Assembly (NCBI RefSeq): GCF_044003965.1 | Contig: NZ_JBAWKC010000001.1 | Span: forward strand, 992,001 to 1,056,000 | DNA length: 64,000 nucleotides | Origin: Yeosuana aquiaggeris | Lineage (GTDB): Bacteria; Bacteroidota; Bacteroidia; Flavobacteriales; Flavobacteriaceae | Direction: 5' to 3' | Shown: positions 16,666 to 26,251 of the stretch, piece after piece | How positions within the stretch are numbered: position 1 is the stretch's first letter | How the letters are laid out: every line of letters starts with the position of its first letter | Translations under genes and position numbers: made by a program | Notes under the pieces: model-generated | What the model was told of the DNA's origin: nothing | The model's input: only the letters and a program-made list of their open reading frames with translations | The model's database searches: none

Positions 16666-18705
16666 TTAATACTTTATAATTAAAGCACCCTTTTCATTAG
16701 TTTGATGAAAAGGGATTTTTGTTTTCTCACAAGTCGTTTCCCATCGTTCAATATAGGATTTATAGTTACTGCCGTCGGCTATTATTAGTTTTGGGTTTAG
16801 TTCGACTATCAACCTATTCAAATTAATCTTTGGGGAATTTCTTAATAACACATAATCTGGTTTAAACGTTTTTACGTTATATATGCCAAAACTATCTATA
16901 ACCAAAAGTTTTTTATTTCCTAAAAGGTAAACCGATTGTAAAGAATCTTTTTCAAGATTTTTAATATGATTTGAAACCATATAATCCTTAATCGTTCGAT
17001 CCTTTTGTTTGTTAATACTATCCAAATTATCGCTTAAGGTCAATTTTTTGCTTTGACTATTTCCAAGTAGGCTGTATCGGTTTTTATGAAAGATTAAAAA
17101 TTGATTTTTTGGAGATTCTATTTTGGTATAAATGAGAATAATTTGCGCCACGACTATTATACTAAGTAACAAAAGGAATCTTTGATAATTTCGGTTAATA
17201 ATAAATCTAAAGCATGAGATAATAAACAAATAAAAGACAACCACAAATAATAGGCTAAAGGAAATATCTGTTATTAAAAAAGCTTCTTGTTCTGCAACCC
17301 AACCTACAATATGGTTCATATAATTAATAAGCAGTCCGAATAGCTTGGCCAAAGCCATTGGCAAAATATTTAAAACGGCTAAGAACAATATAATAATTCC
17401 AACACCTAAAATGATTCCTAAAAGAGGAATTATTAGAAGATTAGTTAGGAAAAATAAACCAGGAAATTGATGGAAATAAAATAGACTTATGGGTAGGATG
17501 CCAATTTGGGCTGATAAAGTAACCGTGAGTGTCTGCCATAGCTTTTTAAAAAGCCAATATTTTGGTGTCCACAGATTGTCTAAAGTGGGATTAAGACTTA
17601 CAATACCAAAAACCGCCAAATAACTTAGTTGGAAACCAACATCAAATAAAAATAATGGTTTAAACAATAATAGTAGGAAAATTGAAATAGCCAAGGTATT
17701 ATAAATATTAGTTGGTCGTTTTAAGTGCATTCCAACTGCCACGATACTGAACATACTTACTGCACGTGAAACGGAAGCTGAAAGTCCTGCTATAATGGCG
17801 AAACTCCATAAAATGAGGACTATTAAAATAGTTTTAATATAGATACCATAACGTAACCTTTCTAATGGTTTGAACACAGAACTAAGCATGATTAAAATAA
17901 TACCTATATGTAGACCAGAAATTGCTAAAATATGAATAGCTCCAGCATTCCTATAGTTTGTGTAAACATCTTCACTTATATTTTGTCTTTGTCCTAATAA
18001 AATGGCATTAATAATAGCTAATTCGTCAGGTTTAAAAGAATATTTTATGAGTTTAAAATTGATATGTTCTCTTATTTTATTCGCAATACCAAAAACGGTT
18101 TGATCACTCGTTTTTAAATTAAAAAGCATGTCTTTTGTAACGAATAGTTGATGATAGATATATTGTTTTTCTAAATAGTTCTTGTAATTAAATTGGCCAG
18201 GATTTAATGGAGGATTTACATCTCTAAGACTCGTTTTAGTCATAAAGACGTCACCCACCTTTAAAGGGTTGTTTAGAGGATCTTTTTTAATGTTTAAAAT
18301 GGATTTTCCTGAAACCTTAAGGCTATCAATTTTTATTAAATCAACGATATATTTATCATCATAATAACTAGATTTTAAAACTTCTCTTATCCTTAAAGTA
18401 AAAAGCTTTGTAGAATCATTTTTTTCATTAATAACATTTGAATAATGTGTTGAATTATTCAACGGATTGTGAATATTCACATTCAATATACCAATGCAGA
18501 TCATTATTGCATAGCCAATCATTCCAAACCAAATAGTTTTGATGAATTGGTTTTTGGCAACAAAATAAGATATGGTGAAAAGTAATAATAGAGCCCCTAA
18601 AATATATAAAAGTGAGATTGTAGTGGTATTATAAAAATAACCAAATAATATCCCTATAATGAGGCAAACAGATAACTTAATAATGTTAAAATTAAGCAAC
18701 TTCAT
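16666..18705 (-). CDS. comEC: ComEC/Rec2-family DNA uptake channel, without a visible nuclease-type beta-lactamase domain
   Basis: ComEC is the inner-membrane channel that carries single-stranded DNA into the cell in natural transformation. The N-terminus has helices and a DUF4131-like soluble region (about 30-190). The competence domain (about 215-490) contains the motif AGAIHILAISGLHIGI and SLSASVSRA-like helices. The C-terminal 150 residues are soluble, but the metal-binding HxHxDH motif of the metallo-beta-lactamase domain found in Gram-positive ComEC is absent. The 679 residues are typical of Bacteroidota. It lies downstream of the NlpC/P60 gene with 21 bases between them. Confidence 0.88.
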   Translation of the reverse strand: MKLLNFNIIKLSVCLIIGILFGYFYNTTTISLLYILGALLLLFTISYFVAKNQFIKTIWFGMIGYAIMICIGILNVNIHNPLNNSTHYSNVINEKNDSTKLFTLRIREVLKSSYYDDKYIVDLIKIDSLKVSGKSILNIKKDPLNNPLKVGDVFMTKTSLRDVNPPLNPGQFNYKNYLEKQYIYHQLFVTKDMLFNLKTSDQTVFGIANKIREHINFKLIKYSFKPDELAIINAILLGQRQNISEDVYTNYRNAGAIHILAISGLHIGIILIMLSSVFKPLERLRYGIYIKTILIVLILWSFAIIAGLSASVSRAVSMFSIVAVGMHLKRPTNIYNTLAISIFLLLLFKPLFLFDVGFQLSYLAVFGIVSLNPTLDNLWTPKYWLFKKLWQTLTVTLSAQIGILPISLFYFHQFPGLFFLTNLLIIPLLGIILGVGIIILFLAVLNILPMALAKLFGLLINYMNHIVGWVAEQEAFLITDISFSLLFVVVFYLFIISCFRFIINRNYQRFLLLLSIIVVAQIILIYTKIESPKNQFLIFHKNRYSLLGNSQSKKLTLSDNLDSINKQKDRTIKDYMVSNHIKNLEKDSLQSVYLLGNKKLLVIDSFGIYNVKTFKPDYVLLRNSPKINLNRLIVELNPKLIIADGSNYKSYIERWETTCEKTKIPFHQTNEKGALIIKY
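16688..16724 (+). terminator. Terminator of the thioredoxin gene located inside comEC
   Basis: CCCTTTTCAT (16688-16697) pairs perfectly with ATGAAAAGGG (16705-16714) around a 7-base loop, followed by ATTTTTGTTTT. It has the right polarity for the plus-strand thioredoxin gene, yet it lies entirely within the last codons of comEC on the other strand. Confidence 0.7.
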
Positions 18706-18726
18706 GCAGGAAAGATAACAAATATC

Positions 18727-19302
18727 TTATAATATCCTGCGTGCTTCAGAAAATGAATAATACCAGTAACGTTCTGCTAATGAGGAAATAATAACGCCTT
18801 GATTTGTTGTAGAATGAATAAATTCAATATTTCCCGGAAGGGCCGTTACTACTAAGCCAACATGGCTTATTATATTTCGTTTTTTAGTTGTTTTAAAGAA
18901 AAGCAAATCACCTTCTTTGACGTCATCTATGTATACTTGTACGCCTTCTTTTGCCATCTCTCTTGAAATTCTTGGTAATGAAATATCAAAAGCTTTAAAA
19001 GTTTCATATACTAAACCGGAGCAATCCATACCTTTTTTAGTGGTTCCACCAAACTTATATTTTACACCTTCAAATTGTTTTGCAAAATCAATTATGTTAA
19101 ACGCTTTATTAGAAGATTCAGAAGGTGCATCTGTTTCCGTTGCAGGTTCTGTTTCAAAATTAAGAGTGTTTATCGTTTTAATACTATCAGTGACTTTATC
19201 TGCTGCTAAAACGGTATGAGAATTTTTGTTTTTTAAAGTTTTACCGGATTTACAACTAAATAAAAACAGAGAAAGCATTAATAGAAATAGGCTAAGTCTC
19301 AT
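18727..19302 (-). CDS. NlpC/P60 (C40) cell-wall peptidase lipoprotein
   Basis: The C40 enzymes cleave peptide bonds in peptidoglycan stem peptides. The catalytic Cys is in MDCSGLVYETFK, the His in ISHVGLVV, and a third polar residue in EFIHSTTNQG. A signal peptide ending in a lipobox (LFLFSC, Cys near 17) marks an outer-membrane-directed lipoprotein. I chose the ATG at 19302, not the longer frame at 19359, because only the shorter product has the signal at its N-terminus and because it then starts 7 bases after the lpxB stop. Length 191 residues, with a Ser/Thr/Glu-rich linker of about 60 residues before the catalytic domain. Confidence 0.9.
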   Translation of the reverse strand: MRLSLFLLMLSLFLFSCKSGKTLKNKNSHTVLAADKVTDSIKTINTLNFETEPATETDAPSESSNKAFNIIDFAKQFEGVKYKFGGTTKKGMDCSGLVYETFKAFDISLPRISREMAKEGVQVYIDDVKEGDLLFFKTTKKRNIISHVGLVVTALPGNIEFIHSTTNQGVIISSLAERYWYYSFSEARRIL

Positions 19303-19309
19303 AACTTGG

Positions 19310-20425
19310 TTAGTTTTTAATTGCTTTAAATATAAATTTAGCAGTTTTTTCACTGGCACCTTTTCCGCCGAGCCTTTTTTCTAAATCATAATAATTAATA
19401 AAAATGTCACTTCTCTTTTTGGTGTCTAAAATAATCTTGAGTTCATTACTAAGGTTTTTTGTATTAAACTCGTCTTGAATCAGCTCTTTAACAACTTCCT
19501 TGTCCATGATCAAATTGACCAATGAAATGTATTTTAAGTTGACAAGTCGTTTGCCGATTTGATAAGATAACCAACTGCCTTTATAACAAACCACTTGAGG
19601 TATTTTGAAAATAGCAGTTTCAAGCGTTGCGGTTCCTGAAGTGACTAGGGCCGCAATAGAAATACTAAGCAGGTCATATGTTTTATTTGAAACAAAACTG
19701 ATGTTCTTATTTTTTATAAACGATTCATAAAAATTAAAATCCTGACTTGGTGCGCCAGCGATCACAAATTGATGCTCAGGAAACTTATCAACCACACTTA
19801 ACATAACAGAGAGCATTTTACTAATTTCTTGTTTTCTGCTTCCTGGTAATAAGGCAATAATAGGCTTTTCGCTTAAAGCATATTGCTTTCTGAATTCATA
19901 CTCGTCCACTTGAGTTCTGTCAGCTATAGCATCTAATAATGGATGACCTACAAATTCAACAGGATAATGATGTTTGTTTTCATAAAATGTTTTTTCAAAA
20001 GGTAAAATGACGTACATTTTATCAATATCTCTTTTAATATCTTTGATTCTGTTTTCCTTCCAGGCCCAAATTTGAGGAGATATATAATAATGTGTCTTGA
20101 AACCTTTTATTTTTGCCCATTTGGCAATGCGAAGATTAAAACCGGGATAATCAATAAAAACAATAACATCAGGATTATAATTTAAAATATCTTCTTTACA
20201 AAAACTCAGGTTTTTAGAAATGGTCTTTAAATTCATGACAACTTCTAAAAATCCCATGAAGGCTAAATCTTTATAATGTTTTACCAAACCATCGCTGACT
20301 TGCTGCATCAAATCACCACCCCAAAACCTAAAATTCGCATTGACATCTTTATTTAGTAATGCTTTCATAAGGTTTGAACCATGTAAATCACCTGAGGCTT
20401 CTCCAGCTATGATGTAATATTTCAT
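19310..20425 (-). CDS. lpxB: Lipid-A-disaccharide synthase
   Basis: This joins UDP-2,3-diacylglucosamine and lipid X to give the lipid A disaccharide, at the inner face of the inner membrane. The N-terminal signature GEASGDLHGSNLMKAL (8-23) and the motifs FWGGDLM, FIDYPGFNLR and LLPGSRKQEI are seen. The 371 residues match the family. It lies 10 bases downstream of a small membrane protein gene that overlaps surE, so surE, the small gene, lpxB, the NlpC/P60 gene and comEC form one minus-strand run devoted largely to envelope functions. Confidence 0.97.
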   Translation of the reverse strand: MKYYIIAGEASGDLHGSNLMKALLNKDVNANFRFWGGDLMQQVSDGLVKHYKDLAFMGFLEVVMNLKTISKNLSFCKEDILNYNPDVIVFIDYPGFNLRIAKWAKIKGFKTHYYISPQIWAWKENRIKDIKRDIDKMYVILPFEKTFYENKHHYPVEFVGHPLLDAIADRTQVDEYEFRKQYALSEKPIIALLPGSRKQEISKMLSVMLSVVDKFPEHQFVIAGAPSQDFNFYESFIKNKNISFVSNKTYDLLSISIAALVTSGTATLETAIFKIPQVVCYKGSWLSYQIGKRLVNLKYISLVNLIMDKEVVKELIQDEFNTKNLSNELKIILDTKKRSDIFINYYDLEKRLGGKGASEKTAKFIFKAIKN

Positions 20426-20435
20426 TCAGAATAAC

Positions 20436-20720
20436 TTAAAAAAGTTTAAATACAAAGGTAAAAACAGCAACAAAGACAGTAATTAATAGAACGCCACGCG
20501 CTCTATAATCTTGTTTTTTCTTTATGAAAATAAAAAAGGCAACCAGGTTCAATATAGCGCCTAAACTTATCAGTTTTCCAAGGAATCCTTCAGCCGCCGC
20601 TGCTTTTATAACAGTCATGAAGTCGTCTCCATTTCCAAGCATTGTTGCGGCAAGAAATAATCCAATGCTATTTGCAATTAATCCAACTAATAATCCAATA
20701 ATAATTTCTTTTTTAACCAT
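20436..20720 (-). CDS. Small membrane protein with three predicted helices
   Basis: The product has 94 residues and three hydrophobic segments (about 6-28, 46-66 and 76-94) separated by a short acidic loop (GNGDDFMT) and a basic loop (KKKQDYRARG). The start overlaps the surE stop by 8 bases and the stop is 10 bases from lpxB, so it is translated with both. Its place between surE and lpxB suggests it is a conserved flavobacterial gene, not a spurious frame, but no function is recognised. Confidence 0.75.
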   Translation of the reverse strand: MVKKEIIIGLLVGLIANSIGLFLAATMLGNGDDFMTVIKAAAAEGFLGKLISLGAILNLVAFFIFIKKKQDYRARGVLLITVFVAVFTFVFKLF

Positions 20721-21489
20721 TTAAATTCCAAGAGTTTAAATTTTGAATATAATGATGTGCTGTTAAATCAAATTGAACAGGAACAACAGATACATAGCCA
20801 TTTTCTAGGGCCCATTCATCGGTATCTTCTCCATTATCTAAATTAACAAATTTTCCAGTAAGCCAATAATAATCTTTGCCTTGAGGGTTTTTACGCTTGT
20901 CAAACTCCTCTACCCAATTGGCTTTTGCTTGCCGGCAAATTTTAATGCCTTTTATGTTTTTTTCTGAAATGTCAGGAATATTAACATTAAGTACAATACC
21001 GTTCGGTAATCCGTGTTTTAAAACCATTTCAGAAATGGTTTTAACATAACGTTTTGCCGCACTAAAATCAGCATTCCACTTGTAATTAAGTAATGAAAAA
21101 CCAATAGCAGGTATGCCTTCAATCCCAGCTTCAATGGCAGCACTCATAGTGCCTGAATAAATCACATTTATAGAAGAATTTGAGCCGTGGTTGATGCCTG
21201 AAACACAAAGATCTGGTTTTCTCTCTAAAACTTCTCTAATGCCTAGTTTTACGCAGTCTGCCGGAGTTCCCGAGCAGCTATATTCTTCTTGTTTTTCATT
21301 GTCAACAATAACACGTTCAACATAAAGCGTAGAATCAAGGGTAATGGCGTGTCCCATACCGCTTTGTGGACTGTCTGGCGCAACGACCACAATATCTCCA
21401 ATGGTATTTAAAACCTCAATCAGTGTTCTCAATCCAGGAGCATTTATTCCATCATCATTGGTAACTAAAATAAGTGGTTTCTTTGCCAT
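20713..21489 (-). CDS. surE: 5'/3'-nucleotidase SurE
   Basis: A metal-dependent phosphatase that acts on nucleoside monophosphates and short polyphosphate, linked to survival in stationary phase. The motif ILVTNDDGINAPGL (about 6-19), with the metal-binding Asp pair NDD, is diagnostic. Other features are CSGTPADCVKLG near 72 and SGINHGSN (about 95-102) with the metal-binding Asn/His region. The 258 residues are normal. It is the first gene of the run that continues to lpxB; the divergent C-terminal protease gene starts 208 bases away. Confidence 0.97.
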   Translation of the reverse strand: MAKKPLILVTNDDGINAPGLRTLIEVLNTIGDIVVVAPDSPQSGMGHAITLDSTLYVERVIVDNEKQEEYSCSGTPADCVKLGIREVLERKPDLCVSGINHGSNSSINVIYSGTMSAAIEAGIEGIPAIGFSLLNYKWNADFSAAKRYVKTISEMVLKHGLPNGIVLNVNIPDISEKNIKGIKICRQAKANWVEEFDKRKNPQGKDYYWLTGKFVNLDNGEDTDEWALENGYVSVVPVQFDLTAHHYIQNLNSWNLNG

Positions 21490-21629
21490 AAAAGGTCATT
21501 TATAAATACCGCTAAAATACATAAATTCCTTAGTAAATGCCCAATTTGTTCGGTTTAACAAAAAATTAGTACAGATTGACTTTATTGGCATGGTTTTTTC
21601 TCTATTTTAGTGTAAAAATAAATAGTGCT

Positions 21630-21637
21630 TACTTTTG
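21630..21637 (+). promoter_or_regulatory. Candidate -7 box of the C-terminal processing protease gene
   Basis: TACTTTTG matches TAnnTTTG and lies 60 bases upstream of the ATG at 21698. A Shine-Dalgarno-like AAGGAG at about 21673-21678 is also present, unusual in this genome type. No good -33 element. Confidence 0.35.
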
Positions 21638-21697
21638 ATCTTAATATTTTAAGTAGTAGATTAAATAGACAAGAAGGAGCATAAGTTAAAATGAAAT

Positions 21698-23845
21698 ATG
21701 AAAAAAATCATGAAAAGGAACTATAGAATTTTGTTATTGCTGGTATTATTGGCTTTTGCATCCTGCAGTTTCACTACAAAAACATTTGCAGATCCTGATA
21801 AAGATAAATTATTAATACAAGTAATAACCTACGTACTGCAACAAGGGCATTTTGATCCAATTGTTTTGGATGATGCTTTTTCAGCTGAATTGTTTAAGGA
21901 TTATGTTGAAAATCTTGATCCGGCAAAACATTATTTTTATGAATCTGATATTGAAGATTTCAAAAAATTTGAAACCAATATTGATGACCAATTAAAAGTG
22001 TATGATATTACTTTTTTTAATATCACTTATGATGTTATTCTTAAACGAATTGAAGAAGCCAAAATATTGTATAAAGAGGCTTTGGCTGAACCTTTTGATT
22101 ATACTAAAGATGAAACTTTTAATACTGACTATGACATGGTTAGTTACGTAAAGAATAAAAGGGAAATGAAGGAGCTTTGGAGAAAGGAAATGAAATTTTC
22201 AACGCTTTCTAATTATGATGATTTACATACAGAGGAAAAGATGGCTAAAGAAAAGGATTCTACTTATGTAATGAAATCAGAGCAGGAAATTGAAAAGGAA
22301 GCAAGAGAAGCAACCTTAAAGTATATGGATATATATTTTAATGATGTAATAGACGATTTAAAACGGGAGGATTGGTTTGAAGTTTATGTTAATACAATAG
22401 TGGGAGAGTTTGACCCGCATACTTATTATTTGGCTCCTAAAAGTAAAGAAGATTTTGATACTAAAATGTCTGGCAAACTGGAAGGCATAGGTGCTAGATT
22501 GCAAAAACGGATGGATTATATTAAAATAGTGGAACTCATTTCTGGAGGACCCGCATGGAGAAGTAATGAGTTAGAAGTTGAGGATGTTATCTTAAAAGTA
22601 AAACAAGAAAATGAAGAGTTTGCTGTAAATATTGTTGGTATGCCTATTAATGATGCCATTAAATTTATTAAAGGCCCAAAAGGCACAAAAGTAACATTAA
22701 CTATTAAAAAAGTTGACGGTACAATTAAAGAAGTCACTCTTATAAGAGATATTATTCAGTTTGATGAGACTTATGCAAAAGCCTCTTTGGTAGAAAAGGA
22801 TGATGTTAAGTTTGGTGTTATAGATCTTCCTAGTTTTTATTTAGATATGAATAATTATAAAAAATTAAATGCTGCTTTAGATGTAAAAAGGGAAATTGAA
22901 CAGTTGAAGGCAGAAGGCATTCAGGGATTAGTTTTAGATTTAAGAGATAATGGAGGAGGTTCTTTGCCAGCTGTAGTTGATATGGCCGGGTTGTTTATTG
23001 AGAATGGCCCAGTTGTTCAAGTACGCTCAACAGGTGAGCCAAAACAAGTTTTAGAAGATAGAGATAGATCGATAACTTGGGATGGTCCGTTGGTCATATT
23101 AGTGAATGAATTGTCAGCATCTGCGTCAGAAATTATGGCTGCAGCCATGCAAGATTATAAAAGAGCAATTATTATTGGAAGTAAACAAACTTATGGTAAA
23201 GGAACTGTTCAAAACGTCATAGATTTAAATGGCTGGGTTAGAAATAATACTAATGGTGATTTAGGAGCCTTGGCTTTAACAACTCAAAAATATTACAGAA
23301 TCAGTGGTGGTTCTGTTCAATTAGAAGGTGTAAAAAGTGATGTAGTAGTTCCTGGTAAATTTAGTTTTATTGATGTTGGAGAAAAAGACAAAGAAAATGC
23401 CTTACCATGGGATGAAATTGATTCGGCCAAATATTCTACGTGGAGTAATTATTTTGATTATGCGGCTGCCATAAAAAACAGTAAGGAGAGAATGACTAAT
23501 AATCATCAACTAAACCTTATTGAAGAGAATGCACAATGGGTTAAAAGTAAGATTGATGAGAAATCAGTATCATTAAATTATGAAAAATATAAGGCTAAAA
23601 TTGCTTTAAATAATAAGGAAGCTGAGCGATTTGAAGAGATAAATAAGTATGAAACAAACTTAACGTTTCAATCACCTCTGTATGAAAAGGAACTTTTTGC
23701 TCAGGATACAACCGATTTAAAAGAAAAACGTGAACGTTGGCACCAAAGTTTAAGCCAAGATGTTTATGTTGAGGAAGCTTTAAATGTGCTTAAAGATTTA
23801 AAAACATCATATAATATTAAAAAAGTGGCAACCGTAAAAAATTAA
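21698..23845 (+). CDS. C-terminal processing protease, S41 family (Tsp/Prc-like)
   Basis: A periplasmic serine protease that degrades or trims proteins from their C-termini. After a signal-type N-terminus with LLVLLAFASCSF (possible lipobox at Cys23) there is an N-terminal helical region. A PDZ domain follows (about 255-350), with the S41 peptidase core (LRDNGGGS near 415). The catalytic Ser lies in ELSASASE (about 470-475), the Lys in YGKGTVQ near 500, the expected Ser-Lys dyad. The 715 residues match Prc-like enzymes. ATG codons at 21698 and 21710 are both possible; the signal peptide works with either. It is followed by the ABC permease gene after four bases. Confidence 0.93.
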   Translation: MKKIMKRNYRILLLLVLLAFASCSFTTKTFADPDKDKLLIQVITYVLQQGHFDPIVLDDAFSAELFKDYVENLDPAKHYFYESDIEDFKKFETNIDDQLKVYDITFFNITYDVILKRIEEAKILYKEALAEPFDYTKDETFNTDYDMVSYVKNKREMKELWRKEMKFSTLSNYDDLHTEEKMAKEKDSTYVMKSEQEIEKEAREATLKYMDIYFNDVIDDLKREDWFEVYVNTIVGEFDPHTYYLAPKSKEDFDTKMSGKLEGIGARLQKRMDYIKIVELISGGPAWRSNELEVEDVILKVKQENEEFAVNIVGMPINDAIKFIKGPKGTKVTLTIKKVDGTIKEVTLIRDIIQFDETYAKASLVEKDDVKFGVIDLPSFYLDMNNYKKLNAALDVKREIEQLKAEGIQGLVLDLRDNGGGSLPAVVDMAGLFIENGPVVQVRSTGEPKQVLEDRDRSITWDGPLVILVNELSASASEIMAAAMQDYKRAIIIGSKQTYGKGTVQNVIDLNGWVRNNTNGDLGALALTTQKYYRISGGSVQLEGVKSDVVVPGKFSFIDVGEKDKENALPWDEIDSAKYSTWSNYFDYAAAIKNSKERMTNNHQLNLIEENAQWVKSKIDEKSVSLNYEKYKAKIALNNKEAERFEEINKYETNLTFQSPLYEKELFAQDTTDLKEKRERWHQSLSQDVYVEEALNVLKDLKTSYNIKKVATVKN

Positions 23846-23849
23846 ATAA

Positions 23850-24938
23850 ATGAGTAGTAATTCGCTCTCATTAAAACAATTAGCGCTCCAAAAGTTTAAA
23901 AGGAATTTTTGGGGCGTTTTCAGTTTTTATTTTATTTTACTAGTAGGCTTCATTTCTGTATTTGCATATTTACTCGCTCCAGATGATTCGCAATATGCGA
24001 ACCAAATGCATTTGTCAATTCATTCTAAAAAACCAGGTTTTAAGGTTGAAATGCTTATAATACCATCACAGCTCAAGGTCAATCAAAGTGCCTTGGACAA
24101 AGTGTTTTTTGGTAAAAAAAATACAGATACAGAAATTCCAATTTCAGATTATAATATTGAGGGAAAGACTCTTATGTATACTGAATATGCTTCAGATGGA
24201 TTAAAAGGAGTTGAAAAAATCATTCAAATAAATCCTGGAGACAATTTAAGTCCATACGTAAAGAGTAAAACGTTTTATTTTGGAACTGATAAATATGGTC
24301 GTGATTTACTAAGCAGAGTACTTGTTGGGGCCAGAATATCATTTTTTATTGGCTTTGTGGCTGTGTTTATTTCCTTAATAATTGGTGTCTTTATGGGAAG
24401 CCTTGCCGGGTATTTTGGAGGTAAGGTAGACGCCGTTATTATGTGGCTGATCAATGTAACGTGGTCCATACCTACCTTGCTTTTGGTAATTGCGATTACT
24501 TTGGCTTTAGGTAAAGGCTTTTGGCAGGTATTTATTGCCGTAGGCCTAACTATGTGGGTTGAAGTGGCCAGAGTCGTTCGTGGGCAAATTATGAGCGCCA
24601 AAGAGATGCAATATGTTACTGCTGCTAGGGCTTTAGGTTATAATGATTATAGAATAATAACTAAACATATTCTGCCAAATATAATGGCACCTGTTATTGT
24701 GATTTCGGCTGCTAATTTTGCAGCAGCCATATTAATAGAAAGTGGTTTGAGTTTTTTAGGTATAGGAGCCCAACCTCCTATGGCAAGCTGGGGAGCTATG
24801 ATTAAAGACCACTATAATTATATTATTTTAGGAAAACCTTATTTAGCAATAATACCTGGTTTATGTATTATGAGTTTGGTTATGGCATTTATGCTTATTG
24901 GAAATGCCCTTAGAGATGCTCTGGATGTAAAGGGTTAA
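23850..24938 (+). CDS. ABC transporter permease of the OppC/DppC type
   Basis: An inner-membrane permease of the binding-protein-dependent peptide/nickel transporter family. One helix at the N-terminus (about 20-45) is followed by a periplasmic loop of about 100 residues, then five helices with the ATPase-contact EAA loop (YVTAARALGYNDYRIITKHI, about 255-274). The C-terminal LIESGLSFLGIGAQPPMASW is a conserved family block. No partner permease (OppB type), ATPase or binding protein is encoded nearby, so its transporter must be assembled from genes elsewhere. It follows the S41 protease by four bases. Confidence 0.92.
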   Translation: MSSNSLSLKQLALQKFKRNFWGVFSFYFILLVGFISVFAYLLAPDDSQYANQMHLSIHSKKPGFKVEMLIIPSQLKVNQSALDKVFFGKKNTDTEIPISDYNIEGKTLMYTEYASDGLKGVEKIIQINPGDNLSPYVKSKTFYFGTDKYGRDLLSRVLVGARISFFIGFVAVFISLIIGVFMGSLAGYFGGKVDAVIMWLINVTWSIPTLLLVIAITLALGKGFWQVFIAVGLTMWVEVARVVRGQIMSAKEMQYVTAARALGYNDYRIITKHILPNIMAPVIVISAANFAAAILIESGLSFLGIGAQPPMASWGAMIKDHYNYIILGKPYLAIIPGLCIMSLVMAFMLIGNALRDALDVKG

Positions 24939-24982
24939 TTTTAAATGTAATTATCCAATAAATGGCCGTTTATTTATGCAGT

Positions 24983-26218
24983 TTAACTTTTTTCGATCCA
25001 ATTCACTATCTTCTCTATCCCTTCAACAATGTTTGGGCCATCATAAGTGATGTTAAACGGATGTTTTTCCTTTGGTTCTTTAAAATCTACATAAGCTAAC
25101 CTAGCTACAAGATTATCGGCATCAAAACCAAAAGCAGTGGCTGGTAACAACGCTACACCAGTTTCAATTAATAAACGTTCGCAAAGTTGATTAGATGTCA
25201 TAATACCGCGGTGATTTAATTTTTCCTTGTGAAATGAGAAATCTGGGAAGATGTAGAAACCGCCTTGTGGAGCATGTACTTTGATTTTTTCAGAGTTTAA
25301 ATGATCACTGCAGAAATTACCAATGTTTTTGAGAATGTCAATTTGATAATCAAGATAGTCTTTGGTGTCATTGAAATTTTTATAGGCAGTTTTAGCGGCT
25401 ATTTGAACAGGGGCTGCCGCACAGGAATAAGTTTCAGAGCCAATGCCAATTAAAGCTTGTTTAAATTCAGGCTCAATATTTTTATACAGAAAGGCTGCAC
25501 CAAAACGCCAACCTCCAGCACCACACCATTTTGATAGTCCGGTAGTGGTAATCGTTTTTTCTGGGTAGTAATTTAAAAATGAAAAGTGAGCTTGATTATG
25601 ATTAAGTAAGCCATAAATTTCATCTGAAATTACAAGCATGTTTAGTGATTTTGCAGTGCGTGCTAGGTCAATAAGCTCCGGTTCTGAATAGGTTAAACCA
25701 TCAGGATTACCCGGATAGTTTAAAATTAATATGGAAGCCTCATGTTTTTTATGTTTTGCACCTTCAACTATAGTTTTTGAATTTATTCTCCAACGCTCTT
25801 CAAAAGAAGTATGAAGTTTAATAATATGATGTCCTGCTAATTTTGCTTGTGGAGCATATGAAACCCAAGAGGGAGCTGGAATTAATACATCTGCTTTTTT
25901 AAAGGCCATTAGAATATTGAAGAGTAATATTTTTGTCCCCGGTGCTACCAAAATATTATTTGGCTCAACTTCTAAACCATTATGTTGTTTGTGGAAAGCC
26001 GAGATGTAATCTCGAAGTTCTGGATCACCTTGAACCGAGGTATATTCCTTATGGTTTACAGATTCTTTCAGTGCTTCTAGAACGCTTTTGGGTGGTAGAA
26101 AAGGAGATTGACCAAAACCAAACTTTACCACCTTTTTGTTTTGATCTATTAATAATTTGGATTGTGTATTGATTAATAAGGTTTGAGACTCTTCAATTTC
26201 CCTGAATATATTGTTCAT
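24983..26218 (-). CDS. Pyridoxal-phosphate-dependent class I/II aminotransferase
   Basis: This transfers amino groups between amino acids and keto acids using PLP. The PLP lysine is in TTTGLSKWCGAGGWRFG (about residue 235), with the conserved NYPGNPDG block (about 171-178), DEIYG for the PLP-ring Asp (about 204-208) and the C-terminal arginine region. The 411 residues are typical of aspartate/aromatic or methionine-type aminotransferases; the substrate cannot be told from the sequence. It ends convergently with the ABC permease gene after 44 bases and lies downstream of engB on the same strand (33-base gap). Confidence 0.92.
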   Translation of the reverse strand: MNNIFREIEESQTLLINTQSKLLIDQNKKVVKFGFGQSPFLPPKSVLEALKESVNHKEYTSVQGDPELRDYISAFHKQHNGLEVEPNNILVAPGTKILLFNILMAFKKADVLIPAPSWVSYAPQAKLAGHHIIKLHTSFEERWRINSKTIVEGAKHKKHEASILILNYPGNPDGLTYSEPELIDLARTAKSLNMLVISDEIYGLLNHNQAHFSFLNYYPEKTITTTGLSKWCGAGGWRFGAAFLYKNIEPEFKQALIGIGSETYSCAAAPVQIAAKTAYKNFNDTKDYLDYQIDILKNIGNFCSDHLNSEKIKVHAPQGGFYIFPDFSFHKEKLNHRGIMTSNQLCERLLIETGVALLPATAFGFDADNLVARLAYVDFKEPKEKHPFNITYDGPNIVEGIEKIVNWIEKS

Positions 26219-26251
26219 TTTTATAATTCTTAATTAAAAAGAAAATTTGAA

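Noticed and set aside
19303..19359. Longer start for the NlpC/P60 gene
   Set aside because: It overlaps the end of lpxB and places the lipoprotein signal internally.
24950..24975. AATAAA/TTTATT hairpin between the ABC permease and aminotransferase genes
   Set aside because: Short, AT-only stem without a T-tract; could occur by chance in this base composition.
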